Assembly (NCBI GenBank): GCA_900551385.1
Contig: URVS01000008.1
Location: forward strand, 1-15,628
Reading direction: 5' to 3'
DNA from: an uncultured Mollicutes bacterium
GTDB taxonomy: Bacteria; Bacillota_I; Bacilli_A; RFN20; CAG-449
DNA length: 15,628 bases
Under the pieces are notes generated by a model. It saw only the letters and a program-made list of their open reading frames with translations, was not told the DNA's origin and searched no databases. Below, in pieces: positions 8,582-15,400 of this stretch. The position numbers and the translations under genes were made by a program. Position 1 is the first letter of the stretch. Each line of letters begins with the position of its first letter.

Positions 8582-8606
8582 GAGTTAGTCTCTTACTTAT
8601 TTTTTT
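8574..8606 (+). terminator. Operon terminator overlapping the stop codon
   Basis: An 11-bp perfect stem (ATAAGTAAGAG at 8574-8584, CTCTTACTTAT at 8590-8600) with a 5-base loop is followed by six more T residues. The TAA stop (8579-8581) is part of the 5' arm, so a terminating ribosome will cover half of the stem. Confidence 0.88.
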
Positions 8607-8655
8607 ATATATTTATTATATCTCTACTTTAGTTATTTATATCTTTTATAAATTA

Positions 8656-8681
8656 ATAATATTTTTTTATAATATTTTTTT
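8656..8681. repeat. Tandem 13-base repeat in the upstream A/T tract
   Basis: ATAATATTTTTTT occurs twice in a row (8656-8668 and 8669-8681), about 20 bases before the -35 box at 8701. It may act as an UP element or a curved-DNA tract, or may simply be replication slippage in AT-rich DNA. Confidence 0.5.
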
Positions 8682-8700
8682 ATATTTTAAAACTTTTTAA

Positions 8701-8729
8701 TTGATTTTTAAAATATCAATTCATATACT
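8701..8729 (+). promoter_or_regulatory. Promoter of the InlB-repeat lipoprotein gene
   Basis: TTGATT (8701-8706) and TATACT (8724-8729) are spaced by 17 bases, nearly the same layout as the operon promoter at 2269. The predicted start is near 8736, leaving a leader of about 120 nt before the ATG at 8858. Confidence 0.6.
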
Positions 8730-8800
8730 TATGTTAATAAAAGTGAAAAGCGAATTAAATCATCGGCATTAGTTCAAAGCTTTTATCAATTTGTTAGTTT

Positions 8801-8817
8801 TATTAAAAGTTTTAATA
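8801..8817. repeat. Near-perfect palindrome in the leader
   Basis: TATTAAAA-G-TTTTAATA is a 17-base palindrome with a single central base, followed by a T-rich stretch (8821-8834). It lies between the predicted transcription start and the ribosome binding site at 8841, so it could be an operator or a weak leader hairpin. AT-only palindromes of this size can arise by chance. Confidence 0.3.
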
Positions 8818-8857
8818 TTACTTTTTTCTTTTATTGTTTAAAAGGAGATTAATTACA

Positions 8858-11251
8858 ATGAAAAAAATTTTAGTTTTACCTCTCGCTCTTGTATCTTTAT
8901 TAGCAGTTGGATGCGATAAAGTTCCTTCTAGCGAAACTAGTTCATCAAGCGAAGCTAGTTCAAGTGTAGTAAGTTCATCATCAAGCGTAGTAAGTTCCAC
9001 TTCTGTAGCTGTTGCTCATGCAATTCATGTAGTAAACAATGAAGAATTAGGAGTCACTCTTGAAGCAGATGTTACAAGTGCAGTTAAAGATATTACAGTA
9101 ACAATAACAGTTACAAATTCTAAACCTACTAAAACATTAGTAAAAGGAATTCATGTTAATGGTGGCGATTTAATTGAATTAAAAAGTGATAATACAGCAT
9201 CTTTTAAAATGTTAGATGAAGATGTAGTTGTTACTGTAGAAGCTGAAGAATTGACTTATTTAATACATGATGAAACAGAAGGACTTGCATGTTTATCAGG
9301 ATTACCAGAAAAAGCATTTGAAGGTGATTTAATAACATTTACAGTCTTTACTAAACCAGGTTTTACTTTCCTTGATAAAGTAGTAGTTTTTCAAGGTGAA
9401 GAAGAAACAGAAACTTTTAAAGAAGTTCCTCTTACTACTACTGAAGCATATAAATATCAATTTGTTATGCCTGCTAGTGAAATAAGTGTTAAAGTTACTA
9501 CAGAAGCTACTATGTACGCGGTAACTAGAGGTAAAAATAGTTCAAATATTTCTTATACTAAAAACACTGTTACTAATTCAACTGCATCAAACTTATATGC
9601 TTCTGTTGGTCAAATTGTTGAAGTTGGTTTAAAAGATACTGATACAGCTAAACCTGGTATTTCTGTAAATGGAATGGAAATAACTACACCTACTGAAGAA
9701 GGTGGATCAGCATTCCAATTCGCTATGCCAAGTAGACCTGCTACTGTTGATGTATTAACTACACCATATTATAGACCTCTTAAGAAAGTCGAATCTGAAC
9801 ATTTAAAATTAACATTCTTATCTAGAGAAGAAACAGTAGATGAAGCAACAAATGCAAAAACATTTACATATACTGAAATTACCCAATCAGTTGCTAGAGA
9901 AGATGTTTATGTTAGAGTAACTGGAGTAACTGAAGATTTTGTAGTTTCTTCAATGAAAGGAATTTATAAAACAACTGGTTATACAGGTTCAGTTTATGAA
10001 AACAATTTAACAATTAGTAAAGTAAGTGATGATGAAAATGAAGCAAATCTTTATACATTTAGATGTCCAGTTAGTGATGATATCACTGTTACAGTTACAG
10101 AAGAAAATTTAACTACTTATAAAGGTCAACCATTTGTTGGTAAATATAAATTCGTTGAATTATATCGTCAAGGTTCTAAAACAGATTCTTTATCAAGTAC
10201 AGCTGAAATTAAATCTTCTGGAAAAATAGAAGCAACATCTGGTAAACCATTTACATCAAGTATTATTTCTAATCATGATGCAGAAAATAAACGTTTAACT
10301 TTATTAAAAGAAGGTTCTGATAAATTTTTCATGTCTTATGAAGGAGATTTAGGTTATACTCCATTTTCTGATAATAAAGTTTATCAACAAGATGCATTCT
10401 TCATGGTCAAAGATGATGGATCTACTTTAACTTATAAATCAAATATTTTTGGTCAAAAGGAAGAAGGTAAAACATATTTTGCAGTAGAAATTTTCACTAA
10501 AGAAAATAATGTTGAAACATTTAAAAATGGATTCTTTGTTGATTTTACTGATGAAGCAAATCCAAAATTATTTATGAATGTTAAATTTGAATTTACAAAA
10601 GGATCATTTGTTTCAGATAAAAATGCAGAATATAAAGTTAAAAAGGGTGAAACATTAGTTGCAGATGTTGCAAATTGTGGTTCTTCATTATATGCACTTC
10701 GTGATGGTTTACAAGCAACATATACTGGCGCGAACGGGGAATTAGTCTTAGATGGTTTAGGCACTGCTACTTATAAAGGAAGCACTTGGAATTATGTTTT
10801 TGATAAAGAAACAAGCGATTTAACTTTAACTAGTGGTGGTAATTCACTTACTTTAGGTTTAACTTTAACTGATAAAACATATGTTGAAAAAGGTGCTGTA
10901 GCAGCTGAAAATGATTTTGATGGAAAAACATTCTCTAACTTTTTTACAAGTTCTTTTGATGATTACTTTTACTTTTATAAAGTAACATTCGGAAAAAGTG
11001 GTTCAGTTGATGTTTTAATAACAACTGGTAAAACCGAAAAAGGCACAAAAATGTATCCTAACAATAGTAATAAAGATCCAGATACTTATGTTATTAATGA
11101 TGATGGAACTATATCATTAACTATGCATAATGGTTCTAGTGAAAAAGTTTTAGTTCTTACTCCAAATGAAACAAAAACCACTTTAACTATCGATAAAGAT
11201 TTCTCTAATGTTTACACAACTAAAGATCTCGTTCTTTCTTTGGTTTTGTAA
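8858..11251 (+). CDS. Surface lipoprotein with about four InlB-B-like repeats
   Basis: A 797-residue predicted lipoprotein. I place the start at ATG 8858, because AAAGGAG at 8841-8847 lies 10 bases ahead and the signal peptide (MKKILVLPL, lipobox AVGC, Cys19) begins there; a TTG start at 8834 would lie upstream of that site. A Ser-rich linker covers about 23-50. Four successive divergent InlB B-type repeats follow (about 55-130, 133-217, 219-302, 305-417), each ending in a short aromatic/Met-Pro turn and strand: FKMLDEDVVVTV, FVMPASEISVKV, FAMPSRPATVDV and FRCPVSDDITVTV. The C-terminal half (about 420-797) seems to be two or three lipocalin- or barrel-like beta modules, including the GLQATYTGANGELVLDGLG stretch near 617-635. 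It is probably an adhesin or binding protein projected from the membrane. It has its own promoter and terminator. Confidence 0.85.
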   Translation: MKKILVLPLALVSLLAVGCDKVPSSETSSSSEASSSVVSSSSSVVSSTSVAVAHAIHVVNNEELGVTLEADVTSAVKDITVTITVTNSKPTKTLVKGIHVNGGDLIELKSDNTASFKMLDEDVVVTVEAEELTYLIHDETEGLACLSGLPEKAFEGDLITFTVFTKPGFTFLDKVVVFQGEEETETFKEVPLTTTEAYKYQFVMPASEISVKVTTEATMYAVTRGKNSSNISYTKNTVTNSTASNLYASVGQIVEVGLKDTDTAKPGISVNGMEITTPTEEGGSAFQFAMPSRPATVDVLTTPYYRPLKKVESEHLKLTFLSREETVDEATNAKTFTYTEITQSVAREDVYVRVTGVTEDFVVSSMKGIYKTTGYTGSVYENNLTISKVSDDENEANLYTFRCPVSDDITVTVTEENLTTYKGQPFVGKYKFVELYRQGSKTDSLSSTAEIKSSGKIEATSGKPFTSSIISNHDAENKRLTLLKEGSDKFFMSYEGDLGYTPFSDNKVYQQDAFFMVKDDGSTLTYKSNIFGQKEEGKTYFAVEIFTKENNVETFKNGFFVDFTDEANPKLFMNVKFEFTKGSFVSDKNAEYKVKKGETLVADVANCGSSLYALRDGLQATYTGANGELVLDGLGTATYKGSTWNYVFDKETSDLTLTSGGNSLTLGLTLTDKTYVEKGAVAAENDFDGKTFSNFFTSSFDDYFYFYKVTFGKSGSVDVLITTGKTEKGTKMYPNNSNKDPDTYVINDDGTISLTMHNGSSEKVLVLTPNETKTTLTIDKDFSNVYTTKDLVLSLVL

Positions 11252-11266
11252 TATACATCTCTCCTC

Positions 11267-11297
11267 ATACGCTCCTTCGGGAGCGTATTTTTATTTT
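11267..11297 (+). terminator. GC-rich terminator with UUCG loop
   Basis: A 9-bp perfect stem (ATACGCTCC at 11267-11275, GGAGCGTAT at 11280-11288) is closed by the extra-stable C(TTCG)G tetraloop and followed by TTTTATTTT. It is by far the most GC-rich hairpin in the window and cleanly separates the lipoprotein from the next gene. Confidence 0.93.
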
Positions 11298-11313
11298 AAA
11301 TATTTCTTCAATA

Positions 11314-11322
11314 TGTTATACT
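11314..11322 (+). promoter_or_regulatory. Extended -10 promoter of the helicase-like gene
   Basis: TG at 11314-11315, one base, then TATACT at 11317-11322 gives an extended -10 element. No good -35 hexamer is present, only TTTAAA at 11295-11300, close behind the terminator T-run. The predicted start near 11329 falls at the AAGGAA ribosome binding site (11329-11334), so the leader would be only about 13 nt. Confidence 0.5.
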
Positions 11323-11341
11323 TACTCTAAGGAAATAATTT

Positions 11342-14300
11342 ATGGAAAATCAAACAAAAGTTAATTTATGGACTGAAGAATTACTCAATAAATGTAAAAA
11401 TAACGGATTAGTTAATTTTAATTTCCAAAATGAAGTTAATCTTCGTATGACTAATTATCAATACGATGAAATTTTTTCATTGCTTATGAATGGTTTTCCA
11501 CTTAAAATAAATGAATTAGATTTAACTAATAAAACATTAGCCCAAGCTCTTGATGATGCGACTAATGAAGATAAACAAAATAAAAAAAATCATATTTATA
11601 CTGCTGATGATAAAAATGTTCAAAGAGAAAAATTAAAATATTTATTAACTAAAAATAATTTAATATTAACATTTGGTTTATTAGATTATTTTGAAGATAA
11701 AAATATGAATATTAAATCTGCTCCTTTAGTTTTAATGCCTATTAAATTAGAATATATTGAAAATAATAATAGTTATCAAATATCTAATATTAATCATGAA
11801 TTATATTTAAATGATTATTTAATCAATAAATTAATTGAAGAAAGAAGAATTGATATTTCTTATCCTTTAGAAAGCAATTTTTCTTTAATTGAATATTTTA
11901 CTTATGTATCTACAAAAGTTAGAAATTACCATTTTTCTGTAAATAATGGCTGTTTTATTACTTGTTTATTAAATCAAGAAAGTTTTTATCAATATAAAGA
12001 TTTCCAATTAAATCAAAAATTTATTTTGGATTTACCTATTGTAAAATCTATTTCTTATTTAAATTCTGAATTTTTTAATTTTAATAAAATTACTTCTTCT
12101 AAATTATATAATCAATATTTATCTTTACTTAATTTAGATAATGATGAATATAAGATTTTAAAAAGAATTAATCAAAGAGAAAATATTGTTTTAAGAACAA
12201 ATTTAAAAGAAAATAAAGATCATTTATTATTAAATGTTATTTATGATTTTGTATTAAATAATAAAAAAATATTAATTACTTATGATGAAAATAATTATTT
12301 ACAAATATTAAAATTTATTAAAGATAATTCTTTAGAAGAATACACTTTAGATTTATCAAAAAATAATACAAATAAAGAGAACATTATTAATAGATTTACA
12401 TCACAAGATAATTTAGATTTTGATACAAAATTATTAGAGCAAAGTAGAATTGATGAAACAGTAGATACATATTATTTATTAAAAAATGATTTTAAAAAAT
12501 TTATTAATGCTTTAAGAAAAAATAATGAACCATTGAATTTATCTATTAATAAAGCTATTGATGAATATTATTCTTTAGATAAATATCCAGATACATTAAT
12601 AGATATACCTAATGTCAATTTAATTGATGAAAAACAATTAAGTGAATATTTGCAATATATTTCTTCTTTTACAAGTTCTATTGAAGATTTAAAATGTCAT
12701 TATTTAGATCACCCATTTTATGGTTTTAATAATCTAAATTTAAATCAAGAAAATTATCAAGAATTAAAAGAAAAAATTATTTTATTAAGTAATGAATTTG
12801 AACCAAGTAAAGTCGCATTTTCTAATTTAGAAAAAACATTTTCTTTACCATACCCTCAAACACTAAAAAGCATGAAATGTATTTTAAATATTATTTCACT
12901 TATTCCTGATTTAGTAAAAGTACCTACTTTTTATTTTGAAATTAAAGATTTTAATGAATTGTTTAATAATCTAAATTATCATAATGAATTATTTAATGAA
13001 TTAACTAATTTAAGAAATAAAATAATTACTCTTTATAATGATAAAGTTTTCTTAATTGATTATAAAGAAATGCATAATCAAATGTTAGAAAATAAATTAT
13101 CAAGAAAAATTATTCATTCTTATAAAAATTATTTTGCTAAAAAAGTTAAAATTGATGAAACTATCTTAAGAAATTTATCTAGTGATTTAGATGAATATTA
13201 TGCTTTAAATGATAAAATAAATTCTTTTGTGAAAGAAAATGAAAAATATAATGATTTTTATAATGAAGGTATTTATGATTTAGATAAATTAAAAGAAAGA
13301 TATTCTTTAATAAAAAGTTTTAAAGATTATTGTGATTATTTATCTAGTGAAAATTTATCTTTTAGTTATAAAAAATTAGAAATATTTAATGAAGAAAAAT
13401 TATCTTTATTACCTACATATAGAAAACAATGCCAAATTGCTTTTAACCATATCTTAAAATATATCAACTTTATCAAAGTTTATTTTGATGAACAATTAAT
13501 TGATTTTTATACTTTACCATTATCTGAATTAGAAAATAAAATTAATAAAGCAAGTAAGAATTTTGCTTCAATTAATGATTATCTTAATTTCTATTTATCA
13601 TTAAAGAAAATAAACGCTAAATTACCTTCTTTAGGTAATGAATTATTAAAATATAATGAATTTAGTAATTATAATTATATTTTCATGAAAAGGTTTTATT
13701 ATTTATATGCTCAAAAATTTATGAATGATAATCCATTATTTAAAAATTATTTAGAAGATTCTTTCTATAAGAGTTTAGAAAATTATCAAGATTATAATAA
13801 AAATAGATTAGATATTTTAAATGCATTAATTAAAAATAATTTAAAATTAAATAAACAAAACAATTTATTAGCTTTAAGATCTTTTGATATTCCTTATTTA
13901 AATAATCTTAAAAAAGAAAAATTAAATGTTTTACCATTAGAAAGCTTTATTAATAACGCTAAAAACATGATTATGTCTTTATGTCCAATTATTTTAATGC
14001 CTATAAATGAAGTTAGTTCTTTATTATATAGATCTAATTATCATTTTGATGTTAATATTATTTTAGCTAATGAAAATTTATTAAATATTGATGTTATTCC
14101 TAGTGAATTTAGAAGTGATCAAATTATTGTTTTAGATTCTAGATTAATCAATAATAAACAAGATAATTTAATTTACCAAAATAATGAAAATTTCTTATAT
14201 TCTGCTTTGCAAACATTAAATGTTATTAATTACATTTCTTCTTCATATAAAGAAAATTTATTAAAAGCTAATAATATTGATGTTAGCTTAAAAGATCATT

Positions 14301-15139
14301 TAATAAAAAAATTATCTAATAAAGATTTATTAATTAGTAAAGACGTATCTACTCCTTATGGAATTATTGATTTATTAGTAAAAACACCTACTTCAAAAAG
14401 ACCAACAGCAGTTATTATTGATCATCTTAATTATTTTTCTATTGAATCTAGTATTGATTCATTTTCTAAAGCAAATGAAAGTTTAGAAAAATTAGGTTTT
14501 GCAAATTATCGTATTATTACATCAACTTATTTTCAAGATGAAGAAAAAGAATTTAATAAATTATTAGATTTTATTATTGTTCATACTGTACAAGAAAAAA
14601 ATATACATAAAGTTACTAAATCTAAACCAATTATGGAAGCTTTATTTAAAGAATATATTAATCCAAAAGATGCATATTATTTAATTCAAGATAAAGAAAA
14701 TAAACAAATTAAAGATGTTATTTTAGAAATCTTAAATATATGTTCTCCTATTAAAAAAGATATTTTCTTAGATACTATTGGTGTAGATAATGTTAGTTAT
14801 TTCTCTTCTTTGATTTTAGAAAATAAAGTTAGTGTAATGAATAATTTTATTTTTGTTAATAATAAAGAAATTGAATTTAAACGTGCTAGAAGCGACAAAA
14901 ATGAAATTAGAGAATTAGATACTATATCTAATGAAGAAATAGCTCAAGGCGTCTTAAAAATGATTTGTAATAAAGATTTATATGTTGATGAAACAATAAA
15001 ATTAATTTTATTAAGTTTAGGATATAAAAAGATGAATCAACAACAATATTTTAGAATTCAAAATATTATTGGTGAATTAATTGATGAACATAAATTATCA
15101 AATAATAACGATCTTCTTCATTATGAAAATAATAATTAG
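11342..15139 (+). CDS. Degenerate DUF4011/DUF3320 helicase-family protein, probably a pseudoenzyme
   Basis: A 1265-residue cytoplasmic protein without signal peptide. Residues 10-245 follow the DUF4011 pattern: W-x3-LL near the start, then LVNF, then FGLLDYFE and SAPLVLMPIKLE at 126-137. The C-terminus (about 1094-1250) follows DUF3320, with ISNEEIAQGVL and LLSLGYKK. Between them the blocks keep the order of SF1 helicases of this family, but the working motifs are missing. The P-loop position (285-294) reads RTNLKENKDH instead of GPPGTGKS. The DEAS position (908-911) reads LANE. Only about 40 residues remain where motifs IV-VI should lie. The Vsr-like nuclease block (980-1080) keeps Asp1010 and Asp1027 but has Ile1025 where Glu is expected. 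Only one Trp is present. Residues 370-860 are Asn/Lys/Leu/Tyr-rich, mostly helical. I recall relatives as about 1500-2000 residues. The frame is uninterrupted, so loss of activity with retained structure is more likely than recent decay. An unrelated large protein is the alternative. Confidence 0.7.
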   Translation: MENQTKVNLWTEELLNKCKNNGLVNFNFQNEVNLRMTNYQYDEIFSLLMNGFPLKINELDLTNKTLAQALDDATNEDKQNKKNHIYTADDKNVQREKLKYLLTKNNLILTFGLLDYFEDKNMNIKSAPLVLMPIKLEYIENNNSYQISNINHELYLNDYLINKLIEERRIDISYPLESNFSLIEYFTYVSTKVRNYHFSVNNGCFITCLLNQESFYQYKDFQLNQKFILDLPIVKSISYLNSEFFNFNKITSSKLYNQYLSLLNLDNDEYKILKRINQRENIVLRTNLKENKDHLLLNVIYDFVLNNKKILITYDENNYLQILKFIKDNSLEEYTLDLSKNNTNKENIINRFTSQDNLDFDTKLLEQSRIDETVDTYYLLKNDFKKFINALRKNNEPLNLSINKAIDEYYSLDKYPDTLIDIPNVNLIDEKQLSEYLQYISSFTSSIEDLKCHYLDHPFYGFNNLNLNQENYQELKEKIILLSNEFEPSKVAFSNLEKTFSLPYPQTLKSMKCILNIISLIPDLVKVPTFYFEIKDFNELFNNLNYHNELFNELTNLRNKIITLYNDKVFLIDYKEMHNQMLENKLSRKIIHSYKNYFAKKVKIDETILRNLSSDLDEYYALNDKINSFVKENEKYNDFYNEGIYDLDKLKERYSLIKSFKDYCDYLSSENLSFSYKKLEIFNEEKLSLLPTYRKQCQIAFNHILKYINFIKVYFDEQLIDFYTLPLSELENKINKASKNFASINDYLNFYLSLKKINAKLPSLGNELLKYNEFSNYNYIFMKRFYYLYAQKFMNDNPLFKNYLEDSFYKSLENYQDYNKNRLDILNALIKNNLKLNKQNNLLALRSFDIPYLNNLKKEKLNVLPLESFINNAKNMIMSLCPIILMPINEVSSLLYRSNYHFDVNIILANENLLNIDVIPSEFRSDQIIVLDSRLINNKQDNLIYQNNENFLYSALQTLNVINYISSSYKENLLKANNIDVSLKDHLIKKLSNKDLLISKDVSTPYGIIDLLVKTPTSKRPTAVIIDHLNYFSIESSIDSFSKANESLEKLGFANYRIITSTYFQDEEKEFNKLLDFIIVHTVQEKNIHKVTKSKPIMEALFKEYINPKDAYYLIQDKENKQIKDVILEILNICSPIKKDIFLDTIGVDNVSYFSSLILENKVSVMNNFIFVNNKEIEFKRARSDKNEIRELDTISNEEIAQGVLKMICNKDLYVDETIKLILLSLGYKKMNQQQYFRIQNIIGELIDEHKLSNNNDLLHYENNN

Positions 15140-15145
15140 TTATTT

Positions 15146-15176
15146 TAATTCATACATTTTAATATGAATTATTTTT
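15146..15176 (+). terminator. Weak terminator-like hairpin that includes the next start codon
   Basis: A 9-bp perfect stem (TAATTCATA at 15146-15154, TATGAATTA at 15163-15171) with an 8-base loop is followed by five T residues. It starts 7 bases after the stop of the helicase-like gene. The 3' arm contains the ATG (15164-15166) of the following small gene, so it could be a terminator, a translation-blocking hairpin, or both. The stem has only two G-C pairs and is weak. Confidence 0.4.
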
Positions 15177-15400
15177 CTCAAAAAGAAATAGAAAATTACG
15201 CTGAATTTTTATATGGTTTAAGTGGTAATGAATTAGCTTCTTTAGCCTTTTTAGTGGGTCTATTATTATCACAAAATATTAATTCTAATCAAATAAATAG
15301 TTTAGGTAATTTTTTTGAAGCAGTTGGTCAAACTATGTTAGTTATTGGTTCACAAAAACAATTATTAGAAAATAATAAATCTAATTATAATTCTAAATAA
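15164..15400 (+). CDS. Small conserved-looking hypothetical protein
   Basis: A 78-residue protein with no signal peptide. A hydrophobic segment (about 22-37, ELASLAFLVGLLLSQ) is followed by a short polar turn and a second, mildly hydrophobic helix (about 44-63, with LGNFFEAVGQTMLVIG), then a Lys/Asn-rich tail. The layout of two helices with a Gly between fits small two-helix proteins common in Bacillota genomes, but I cannot name the family. Whether the helices enter the membrane is unclear. No Shine-Dalgarno site lies ahead of the ATG, there is no other in-frame start, and the ATG sits in a hairpin, so expression may be low or coupled to the upstream gene 24 bases away. The stop abuts the stop of the convergent ATPase gene. 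Confidence 0.6.
   Translation: MNYFSQKEIENYAEFLYGLSGNELASLAFLVGLLLSQNINSNQINSLGNFFEAVGQTMLVIGSQKQLLENNKSNYNSK

Noticed and set aside
8834..8857. Upstream TTG start adding eight residues to the 8858 lipoprotein
   Set aside because: The AAAGGAG site at 8841-8847 lies downstream of this TTG and correctly ahead of ATG 8858, where the MKK signal peptide begins.
8818..9000. 60-codon minus-strand frame opposite the Ser-rich linker
   Set aside because: Its repetitive L/E/T sequence is the antisense of the Ser-rich linker codons.
10453..10764. 103-codon minus-strand frame
   Set aside because: Shadow of the 8858 gene; no ribosome binding site and no recognisable protein features.
11342..15139. Helicase-like gene as a recently broken pseudogene
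   Set aside because: There is no internal stop or frameshift over 1265 codons, and the terminal domains keep their patterns; recent decay would have broken the frame quickly at this base composition.
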